Source: Pseudomonas sp. TTU2014-080ASC
Lineage (GTDB): Bacteria > Pseudomonadota > Gammaproteobacteria > Pseudomonadales > Pseudomonadaceae
Direction: 5' to 3'
Length of the DNA stretch: 64,000 bases
NCBI RefSeq assembly: GCF_001446935.1
Contig: NZ_LKKK01000011.1
Span: forward strand, 558,001 to 622,000
How positions within the stretch are numbered: the stretch's first letter is position 1; the number at the start of each line of letters is the position of its first letter. A model generated the notes under the pieces. That model did no database searches. It saw only the letters and a program-made list of their open reading frames with translations, and was not told where the DNA came from. This document shows positions 27,605-35,082 of this stretch, one piece after another. The position numbers were made by a program, and so were the translations under genes.

Positions 27605-28843
27605 TTATTGCAACTGCAATTGCTCCCCACGTTCCTGCTGCCAGTCATCATCGGTTGGGGCGGCTTGTTCTCCACTCATACGGTGGATGATGTCGAAGTA
27701 GTGCTGTTTGTACGGGTCTTTCATGATTTCGTCGCGTTTGCGTACGCGCACGGCGTAGATGCTCTGTACGTTCTGGTGGTCGAAGGCGCGCCAGGTTTGG
27801 GTGTCTTTGAGCAGGCTGTAGCTGTGGTCTTCGAGGGCTTTGATCAGTTGTTCACTGTCCAGACTCTTGGCCCGCTGCACGGCGTCAGCCCACTGTTTGA
27901 CGATGGAGTAGGCGGAGGCGCTGGTGCTGCCGGGGTATTCCTGATGCTCTTTGATAAAGCGGGCTACAAACTGTTTGCCGGCGTCGATGTTGTCTTGCTC
28001 AGGCAGGTTCCAGGTCCAGGCTTCGGTGCCGATTACATCTTCCATCACCAGCGGCCCGGCTTTTTGCACCACGCTTTTGGTCAGGTTGGGCACGATGATC
28101 TGCATGCGTTTTTTCAGGCCCATGTTGTGCACGAGGGTCATACTGCGTTGCAGGTTGTCGCCTAACAACACCAGTACAAGGATGTCGGCGTTGCTGTTGG
28201 CGGCTTTGTCCATCGCGGCCTGATATTGATCGTGCTTGACCACGCCAGCAGGCAGGGCACTGCGGCCGTGGCGGGCGCGGTCGGTAGAATTAGTGGTCAG
28301 GCGCAGGGTGTTTTCCATGCTGCGGCCCCAGGCGTCGTCGACGATGATGTAGTGGTAGCGCATGCGCGGCATGTGCCAGGACAGGTATTCGCTGAGCACT
28401 TTGGCACTCATCCAGGCGCTGTTGGATTCGCGGAACAAATAGCGGTGGCCGTGCTGGCCGGTGACGTCGTTGGCGTAGCTTAGGGTGGCGAAGTAGAGCA
28501 GGCCTTTTTCCCGGGCCTTTTGTCCGGCGGCAATCGCTTCTTCACTGGTCGCTCCGCCGAAGACCATGTGAGCGCCTTGTTCAGCGAAGTATTCGATATT
28601 GGCCGCTGCTTTTGCCGCTTGTGAGCTGGTGTTGCGGCTGAGCAATTCCAGCGGTTTGCCCAGCACGCCGCCTGCCTGGTTGATCTCATCCACGGCCAAT
28701 AGTGCGCCACGGCGCAGCTCCAGTCCTTCGTCTTTGTAGTTGCCGGTGCGTGGGTAGTTAAGGCCGATTTTGATGCTTTCGGCAAAGCTTTCGCCGATCA
28801 GGCAGAACAGCAATAAGCAACCGATCAGTGTGGCGCGACCCAT
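27605..28843 (-). CDS. Periplasmic branched-chain-amino-acid-type ABC binding protein
   Basis: This 412-residue protein has a signal peptide (MGRATLIGCLLLFCLIGESFA-E) and a type I periplasmic-binding fold (IKIGLNYPRTGNYKDEGLELRRGALLAVDEINQAGGVLGKPLELLSRN). No permease or ATPase gene lies next to it. Orphan binding proteins of this type recur in PQQ alcohol dehydrogenase loci and are thought to aid sensing or transport of the alcohol system. The ATG at 28843 has AAGGAG upstream. A REPIN lies downstream. Confidence 0.85.
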   Translation of the reverse strand: MGRATLIGCLLLFCLIGESFAESIKIGLNYPRTGNYKDEGLELRRGALLAVDEINQAGGVLGKPLELLSRNTSSQAAKAAANIEYFAEQGAHMVFGGATSEEAIAAGQKAREKGLLYFATLSYANDVTGQHGHRYLFRESNSAWMSAKVLSEYLSWHMPRMRYHYIIVDDAWGRSMENTLRLTTNSTDRARHGRSALPAGVVKHDQYQAAMDKAANSNADILVLVLLGDNLQRSMTLVHNMGLKKRMQIIVPNLTKSVVQKAGPLVMEDVIGTEAWTWNLPEQDNIDAGKQFVARFIKEHQEYPGSTSASAYSIVKQWADAVQRAKSLDSEQLIKALEDHSYSLLKDTQTWRAFDHQNVQSIYAVRVRKRDEIMKDPYKQHYFDIIHRMSGEQAAPTDDDWQQERGEQLQLQ

Positions 28844-29029
28844 GTGTTGACTCCTTGTGGTGGGAGTCTGGTTTGTAAACTTAGGACGGAGGCTTGCGAA
28901 TGCTCTTTTCAGGGCACTGGGCTAGCACTTAAGTCGCTGCACCCGAGTGTGCGGCGGGATGATGGCGAATTGAAACTGGCTATGCTGTGGTGTGCATGGC
29001 GCTGCGACCATGCACACCAGAATGAGGGC

Positions 29030-31177
29030 CTAGTCCACGCCCATCAGTGGATCGCTGATGCTGTGTTCGCCACTCTCCAGCCGCCCGGCAAAGCGCCGCA
29101 GCCATTGCCCGGGGCCTTGTACGCTGAGGTCGTACCAGCCACCACTTAAGCGAACGTCAAAGGTTTGCTCATGCAGACTTTTGGGCGCGAGCTTGGTCTT
29201 CCATGGACCTTTTCCGCTGTAGGGACAACGCGCGATGGTGAGCTGCAGTGGCCTGTCACTGGGATTGCTGAGCAGTAAGTGAAGACGGCCGGGGCCCGCG
29301 ATCATTTCAACTTCGGCCTGTTGACGCTTTAAGGTGCCGCGCAGTTCGCGATGGAAGCCGTTCGGGCCCAGCAGCCATAGGTGGTAATCCTCCTGATTGG
29401 ACCAGCTGTCATTCAGTGAAAGGCCTGCTTCGATGGTGTAGCGGCGTGGTGTCTCCTTAAGGTTGAGTTTGTTGTAGACATGCAGGACCACGCCCTGAGT
29501 GCTGGCATTGATCATATTTAAGGTCAGGCGCTGCAGTTCCGGGGTGGCATCACTGCGTACATTCAGGCGATAGGGCAGTGCGCGTGACGGGCGTGCGACC
29601 TTCTGTTGGGTTGGCACCTGCTGCTTGTTGGCCGCTGGCACGGGCACTTGGGGCAGTGCTTGCTGTTGCTTGCGCAGGTTATCTGCTGCAGCCCGCGTGG
29701 TGGTTTGCAGTTCAGGTAAGGGTTCGTTGTTTGGGGCGACAAAGTTGAAGGCGCTGGTCAGGTCACCGCACACGCTGCGTCGCCAGGCGCTGATATTGGG
29801 TTCCTGTACGCCAAAGCGGCGTTCGAGAAATTGCAGTACGGAGGTGTGATCAAACACCTGTGAGTTGACCCAGCCGCCACGGCTCCAAGGCGACAGAATC
29901 AGCATCGGCACCCTAGGGCCGAGTCCATACGGGCGTCCATCCGGTTTGGGTTGGTTTTGGGTGCCGGGTGGCGGTGGGTGATTAAACAACTCATTGTCGT
30001 AAGGCACGGTTGAGAGTCCGGCCTGTGTGCCATCCGGGTTCAGTGAGGGTGGGGACGGTGTCGGAATGTGGTCGAAGAACCCGTCGTTTTCGTCGTAATT
30101 GACGATAAACACAGTCTTGCTCCAGATATCCGGATTCTCTGTCAGGGCGTTGAGCACCTCTTGAGTGAACCAGCCGCCTTGCACTGGGCTGGATGGGCCA
30201 GGGTGTTCCGAGTAAGCCGCTGGCGCCACCAACCAGCTGACTTGCGGCAGCTTGCCGTTGCGGATGTCGTTACGGAAGCCTGCGAGCATGCCTTCGAGGT
30301 CATTGTTATTTGCTGCCGGAAGGGTGTTGCCGTTGCCTTTATAAAGCGGTGCGATCTGTTCGTGCTCCTCACTGTAGGGCACGTAGTCGGTGAAGTTGGA
30401 GCCTGGCTGAGGTGGGTTGCCGACTTTGATACTGGCGGCGCGGTAGGTGCGGAAGCCCGCCAGCGGGTTGTCGGTGAAGTTGTCCGGCAGAAACTGGTAA
30501 ACCTTCCAGCTCACACCGTTTTCTTGCAGGCGCTCGGGGTAGGTCTTCCACTGATAACCGACATTGGCCGGGCCGGTGCTGTCCCATTCATTGATCACCA
30601 CACCAACGCCAGCAGCCGATGCGCCGTTGGAGCCTGTCCAGTGAAACAGACGATTGGGCAAGGTGCCTGCGTGAATCGAGCAGTGATAGGCATCGCACAC
30701 GGTAAAGGCATTGGCCAGCGCGAATTGAAAGGGCAGCTCCTGCTCACGGTAATAGCCCATTGAGGTGGAGGTTTTATAGGTCGGCCAGCTGTCCATATGG
30801 CCGTTATCCCAGGCCTGCTGTTCGTCTTTCCACGTGTGGGGTGTGCCGTTGACCCGCTGGGCGTTACCGCGCTTGCTGTTGAGGTGGTACGGCATAACGA
30901 TGCGGTCGCTGCCTTGTTGCTCCCATACCTCTCGGCCACCGGGCAACGGAATGGTGAAGCGGTCACTGAACCCTCGCACGCCGGGCAGGGTGCCGAAGTA
31001 GTGATCAAAAGCACGGTTCTCCTGCATCAGGATGACCACGTGCTGCACATCCATGAGGGTACCGGTGCGGTTATAGGCGGGGATGGCGAGGGCTTTGCGG
31101 ATTGATGCGGGCAACAGTGTGATCGCCGATCCGATGGCCGCAGCGCGCAAAACTTCCCGGCGGGAAAAATCAGGCAT
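29030..31177 (-). CDS. Phosphocholine-specific phospholipase C (PlcN/PlcH family)
   Basis: This 715-residue secreted enzyme cleaves phosphatidylcholine or related lipids to diacylglycerol and a phosphorylated head group. A Tat signal is present (SRREVLRAAAIGSAITLLPASIRKALA). The phosphoesterase domain begins with VQHVVILMQENRAFDHYFGTLPGVRGFSD and includes the FIVNYDENDGFFDHIPTP metal motif and a GPRVPMLILSPWSRGGWVNSQVFDHTSVLQFLERRF block. Two C-terminal beta domains follow (about 510-715). Length and architecture match PlcN/PlcH. I cannot decide between haemolytic and non-haemolytic types. AAGGAG lies before the ATG. No plcR-type gene follows. Confidence 0.92.
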   Translation of the reverse strand: MPDFSRREVLRAAAIGSAITLLPASIRKALAIPAYNRTGTLMDVQHVVILMQENRAFDHYFGTLPGVRGFSDRFTIPLPGGREVWEQQGSDRIVMPYHLNSKRGNAQRVNGTPHTWKDEQQAWDNGHMDSWPTYKTSTSMGYYREQELPFQFALANAFTVCDAYHCSIHAGTLPNRLFHWTGSNGASAAGVGVVINEWDSTGPANVGYQWKTYPERLQENGVSWKVYQFLPDNFTDNPLAGFRTYRAASIKVGNPPQPGSNFTDYVPYSEEHEQIAPLYKGNGNTLPAANNNDLEGMLAGFRNDIRNGKLPQVSWLVAPAAYSEHPGPSSPVQGGWFTQEVLNALTENPDIWSKTVFIVNYDENDGFFDHIPTPSPPSLNPDGTQAGLSTVPYDNELFNHPPPPGTQNQPKPDGRPYGLGPRVPMLILSPWSRGGWVNSQVFDHTSVLQFLERRFGVQEPNISAWRRSVCGDLTSAFNFVAPNNEPLPELQTTTRAAADNLRKQQQALPQVPVPAANKQQVPTQQKVARPSRALPYRLNVRSDATPELQRLTLNMINASTQGVVLHVYNKLNLKETPRRYTIEAGLSLNDSWSNQEDYHLWLLGPNGFHRELRGTLKRQQAEVEMIAGPGRLHLLLSNPSDRPLQLTIARCPYSGKGPWKTKLAPKSLHEQTFDVRLSGGWYDLSVQGPGQWLRRFAGRLESGEHSISDPLMGVD

Positions 31178-31440
31178 GCGTCGAGCTCCTTATTAGGGAT
31201 GAGAACTTCTCGACAGCCAACCTAACGATTCAACGTAACAGCTGTGTGACGGCGCTCGGCTTGTGTTTTTGCACGGTTGTTCGGCCTGCGCCAGCTCTGG
31301 GCTGCGGCAAGGTATTGCTACCAAGGAACTAGTTAAATCGGCACTGCGATCAATTGTTGCTCAACGGCTGTAACCCAAGAATCTGCGTTAGATCGGGAAA
31401 AATTCCCGGTGATAACAATGAACCCGCAGAGGTAGCCGCA

Positions 31441-33216
31441 ATGAAACACACCGGTCTTCGCCAACCTTTCCTTCTCAGTGCCTTATGTGCTGCCATGCTT
31501 GCCGGTGCTGCCCCAAGCTGGGCGGTCACTGACAAGGAAATTCTTGAAGATGGCAAAACCACTCACCAGATCGTAACCAACGGCCTGGGTCTCGAAGGGC
31601 AGCGTTACAGTCCGCTGTCCATCCTGAACACTGATAACGTCAAAGAGCTGCGTCCGGTGTGGGCTCTGTCTTTTGGTGGTGAGAAGCAGCGCGGTCAGCA
31701 AGCTCAGCCGATGATCAAAGACGGCGTGATGTATGTGACGGCTTCTTACTCCCGCGTGTTTGCCGTTGATGCCCGTACCGGCCGTGAACTGTGGCAGTAC
31801 GATGCGCGCCTGCCGGACGACATCCGTCCATGCTGTGACGTGATCAACCGTGGTGTTGCGCTGTACGGCGATCTGGTGATCTTCGGCACCCTGGATGCCA
31901 AACTGGTTGCCCTGAACAAAGACACCGGCAAGGTGGTATGGCGTAAGAACGTCGCTGACCATAAAGCCGGTTACTCCATCACTGCAGCGCCGCTGATTGT
32001 GAATGGTCGCCTGATCACGGGTGTGTCCGGTGGTGAGTTCGGTGTGGTCGGTAAGATCGAAGCTTACGATCCTAAAAACGGTGAGCTGCTGTGGAGCCGT
32101 CCGACCGTTGAAGGCCACATGGGCTATGTCTACAAAGACGGTAAAGCGGTTGAAAACGGCATCAGCGGTGGCGAAGCCGGCAAAACCTGGCCAGGCGACC
32201 TGTGGAAGACCGGCGGTGCCGCACCATGGCTGGGCGGTTACTACGACGCAGAAACTAACCTGCTGTTCTTCGGCACCGGTAACCCGGCTCCGTGGAACTC
32301 CCACCTGCGCCCTGGCGACAACTTGTACTCCTCCTCGCGCCTGGCTCTGAACCCGGAAGACGGCAGCATCAAGTGGCACTTCCAGACCACGCCGCATGAC
32401 GGCTGGGACTTCGACGGTGTGAACGAGCTGATTTCCTTCAACTATCAGGAAGGTGGCAAAACTGTTAAGGCTGCGGCCACCGCTGACCGTAACGGCTTCT
32501 TCTATGTTCTGGACCGTACCAACGGTAAGTTCATCCGTGGCTTCCCGTTCGTAGACAAGATCACTTGGGCTAAAGGTCTGGATAAAAACGGTCGCCCGAT
32601 CTACGACGACAGCAACCGCCCTGGTTCGCCGAGCGCCACCGAGAAGGGCACCAGCGTATTTGCAGCGCCAGCCTTCCTGGGGGCGAAAAACTGGATGCCG
32701 ATGGCCTACAACCAAGACACCGGTCTGTTCTATGTGCCGTCTAACGAGTGGGGCATGGACATCTGGAACGAAGACATCGCTTACAAGAAAGGCGCGGCCT
32801 ATCTGGGTGCTGGCTTCACCATCAAGCCGTTGAACGAGGAATACATCGGCGTTCTGCGTGCGATCGATCCGAAAACCGGTAAAGAAGCTTGGCGCGTGAA
32901 AAACTACGCTCCGCTGTGGGGCGGCGTGCTGACCACCAAAGGTAACCTGGTATTCACCGGTAACCCGGAAGGCTACCTGATGGCATTCAACGCTAAGAGC
33001 GGTGAGAAAGTCTGGGAATTCCAGACTGGCTCCGGCGTACTGGGCTCACCTGTGACTTGGGAAATGGACGGCGAGCAATACGTCTCTGTTCTCTCCGGCT
33101 GGGGTGGTGCGGTTCCGCTGTGGGGTGGCGAAGTGGCCAAGCGCGTGAAGGACTACAACCAGGGCGGAATGCTCTGGACCTTCAAGCTGCCGAAAGACCT
33201 CGTAGCCAAGAAGTAA
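31441..33216 (+). CDS. pedH: Quinoprotein (PQQ) alcohol dehydrogenase, lanthanide-type, PedH-like
   Basis: This 591-residue periplasmic PQQ propeller has a signal peptide ending near APSWA-V. The vicinal disulfide is C131-C132 ([10 protein letters not shown]) and the catalytic aspartate is D323 in GWDFDGVNE. The residue two places on is Asp325, the extra carboxylate that marks lanthanide-dependent enzymes such as PedH (the same positions as I recall there). The copy at 20412-22271 has Ser there. The ATG at 31441 starts the signal peptide, with a CTACCAA core about 120 bases upstream. It probably shares the cytochrome and accessory proteins of the first copy. Confidence 0.93.
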   Translation: MKHTGLRQPFLLSALCAAMLAGAAPSWAVTDKEILEDGKTTHQIVTNGLGLEGQRYSPLSILNTDNVKELRPVWALSFGGEKQRGQQAQPMIKDGVMYVTASYSRVFAVDARTGRELWQYDARLPDDIRPCCDVINRGVALYGDLVIFGTLDAKLVALNKDTGKVVWRKNVADHKAGYSITAAPLIVNGRLITGVSGGEFGVVGKIEAYDPKNGELLWSRPTVEGHMGYVYKDGKAVENGISGGEAGKTWPGDLWKTGGAAPWLGGYYDAETNLLFFGTGNPAPWNSHLRPGDNLYSSSRLALNPEDGSIKWHFQTTPHDGWDFDGVNELISFNYQEGGKTVKAAATADRNGFFYVLDRTNGKFIRGFPFVDKITWAKGLDKNGRPIYDDSNRPGSPSATEKGTSVFAAPAFLGAKNWMPMAYNQDTGLFYVPSNEWGMDIWNEDIAYKKGAAYLGAGFTIKPLNEEYIGVLRAIDPKTGKEAWRVKNYAPLWGGVLTTKGNLVFTGNPEGYLMAFNAKSGEKVWEFQTGSGVLGSPVTWEMDGEQYVSVLSGWGGAVPLWGGEVAKRVKDYNQGGMLWTFKLPKDLVAKK

Positions 33217-33239
33217 TGTTCTGAGGCTCTCGCGTTAAG

Positions 33240-33267
33240 ACAATGGCCGGCATTTGCCGGCCATTGT
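33240..33267. terminator. Bidirectional-capable hairpin after the PedH-like gene
   Basis: A perfect 13-bp stem, ACAATGGCCGGCA with its complement around a TT loop, is placed 23 bases after one stop and 21 bases before the convergent ClpP-paralogue stop. T-rich sequence follows on the plus side (CGTTTCT). Confidence 0.8.
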
Positions 33268-33288
33268 CGTTTCTGGTCGCGTGCAGTG

Positions 33289-33894
33289 CTATTTCACGAT
33301 CTCAGCTTCACGCGTGACGATTTTGTGCACCAAACCGTAATCGACTGCTTCCTCTGCACTGAGCCAGAAGTCTGTCTCCGTATCAGCAGCAATCTTCTCG
33401 ACGGGCTGGCCGGTGGCCTCTGCGAAGATTTTGTTAAGCCTGTCTTTCATCCAGATGATTTCCCGGGCATAGATCTCCGCTTCCATGGCGCGCCCCTGAA
33501 ACCCGCCTGAAGGTTGATGCAATAGAAAACGGGTGTTGGGCAGGGAGTAGCGGTTGTGTTTCTCGGCAGCGACGTAAATCAGAGAACCGGCGCTGGCCAC
33601 CCAGCCGGAACCGATGGTGATGATCTTGGGTTTGATAAAACGTATGGCATCGAAAATCATGTCGCCGGATTCGACATGGCCGCCCGGTGAGCTGATAAAC
33701 ACCATGATCGGCTCGTCACCCAAGTGGGCGAGGGCATGTAGCTGCTGCACGGCTGCGGTGGCCATTTTGTGATTGATTTCGCCGGTGATGAATACTTTTC
33801 GGGCGGCAATTGTGCTGTCCAGCAATTTGCTGCTCAGCGAGCTCTGAGCGTTTTCGGAGCTGTCCTTGCTTTGATCTGATAAACGCATTTGCAT
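33289..33894 (-). CDS. clpP2: ClpP-type protease subunit, paralogue (ClpP2-like)
   Basis: This 201-residue serine protease subunit has the ClpP catalytic triad: S101 in GSGWVASAGSLIY, H126 in RFLLHQPSGG, and D175 in TETDFWLSAEEAVDYGLV. It is clearly diverged from housekeeping ClpP (VAS-A-GS in place of AASMGA). It lacks an adjacent clpX, so it is an accessory paralogue like the second ClpP of Pseudomonas. The long N-terminus (residues 1-30) is polar. It faces the PedH-like gene tail-to-tail. The substrate is unknown. Confidence 0.88.
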   Translation of the reverse strand: MQMRLSDQSKDSSENAQSSLSSKLLDSTIAARKVFITGEINHKMATAAVQQLHALAHLGDEPIMVFISSPGGHVESGDMIFDAIRFIKPKIITIGSGWVASAGSLIYVAAEKHNRYSLPNTRFLLHQPSGGFQGRAMEAEIYAREIIWMKDRLNKIFAEATGQPVEKIAADTETDFWLSAEEAVDYGLVHKIVTREAEIVK

Positions 33895-33936
33895 GTGACC
33901 TGTCTGATTGTCCGCAAGCGGGTTTGCTTCCGGAAT

Positions 33937-33962
33937 CGCTCTGTAATCGCGGTTACAGAGCG
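33937..33962. other. Inverted repeat upstream of the ClpP paralogue
   Basis: CGCTCTGTAA-N6-TTACAGAGCG is a perfect 10-bp dyad, 43 bases before the ClpP-paralogue start and after the HD-GYP gene end on the same strand. It could be an operator or a terminator. It has no T-run. Confidence 0.4.
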
Positions 33963-34029
33963 GTCAGACAAGTCTAGGGCGGAATGAATGCGCGTGCGGA
34001 TTTCGCAGCAGCAAGCGATAAGCGGATGC

Positions 34030-35082
34030 TCAGGCGAAGTTGGTGTTGACGCGTATCGATTCCGAATTGATGGCGGACGGTGGGTCGATGCTGTCAGCCC
34101 AGCGTTGCTGTACTTTGAGAATCTCGGGCAGACATTTGATGAAGACCTCCACGAGATTGGGGTCAAAGTGTTTGCCGCTTTGGTTCTTGATCAGGTCAAG
34201 TGCCTCATCGACTGACCAGGCGCGTTTATAAGGTCGCACGCTGGTGAGGGCGTCATATACGTCGGCCAACGCAACAATGCGTGCTACATGGGGGATCTGC
34301 TCTCCGGCAAGTCCGTGTGGGTAACCGCTGCCATCCCACTTTTCGTGGTGGTACAAGGCAATAGTCGCAGCCGTTTGCAGGAGTCCCTTGCTGTGCTCGC
34401 CGATAATTTTTGCACCTATAACGGGGTGCTGGCTCATCACTGCCCATTCCTCAGGCGTCAGCTTTCCGGGCTTTTGCAAAATGGCATCGGGAATACCGAT
34501 CTTGCCGACATCGTGCATAGGCGCGGCGTGCAGCAACTCCTCGGCAGCGTGTTCACAATAGCCGCAAGCCAGCGCGAGGATTTTGCTGAAGTGGCTCATG
34601 CGGATGACATGCAAGCCTGTTTCATTATCTTTGTACTCGGCAGCTGCCCCGAGACACTGGACGATTTGCAGGCGGGTGTTGATCACCTCCTGCGTGCTCA
34701 CCAGTGACAGATGAGTGCGCACGCGCGCCAGTACAATCGATGGGTTGAAGGGCTTGCTGATGTAGTCCACAGCACCGATTTCCAGGCCCATTTCTTCGTT
34801 GCTGGATTCGGACAGGGCGGTGACAAAAATTACCGGAACATTGGCTGTTACTGGGTCCGCCTTGAGTTGCCTGCACACGTCATAGCCGGACATACCGGGC
34901 ATCATGATGTCCAGCAGAATCAGGTCAGGCAGATCCTTCTGTACGAGTTCGAGTGCTGTTTTGCCGTCTTTGGCGAACAGCAGGCGATAGTCTTTTTGCA
35001 GGGTGTGCCGCAGTACCTGGAGGTTGGCAGATTCGTCGTCTACCAGCAGCAGGGTGGGTTTGGAGTCTTTGGCGTTATTCAT
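34030..35082 (-). CDS. Response regulator with HD-GYP phosphodiesterase domain
   Basis: This 350-residue protein has an N-terminal receiver (LLLVDDESANLQ, phospho-acceptor D58 in LILLDIMMP) and an HD-GYP domain (catalytic HD at 190-191, then DVGKIGIPD, YHHEKWDGSGYPHGL and GKHFDPNLVEVF). It probably hydrolyses cyclic di-GMP after phosphorylation. Its start overlaps the stop of the MHYT hybrid kinase gene by ATGA, so the two form one signalling unit. All metal ligands appear intact. Confidence 0.93.
   Translation of the reverse strand: MNNAKDSKPTLLLVDDESANLQVLRHTLQKDYRLLFAKDGKTALELVQKDLPDLILLDIMMPGMSGYDVCRQLKADPVTANVPVIFVTALSESSNEEMGLEIGAVDYISKPFNPSIVLARVRTHLSLVSTQEVINTRLQIVQCLGAAAEYKDNETGLHVIRMSHFSKILALACGYCEHAAEELLHAAPMHDVGKIGIPDAILQKPGKLTPEEWAVMSQHPVIGAKIIGEHSKGLLQTAATIALYHHEKWDGSGYPHGLAGEQIPHVARIVALADVYDALTSVRPYKRAWSVDEALDLIKNQSGKHFDPNLVEVFIKCLPEILKVQQRWADSIDPPSAINSESIRVNTNFA

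Noticed and set aside
31483..32715. 410-codon minus-strand frame antisense to the PedH-like gene
   Set aside because: Shadow of the highly biased plus-strand gene. No ribosome site or family signature.
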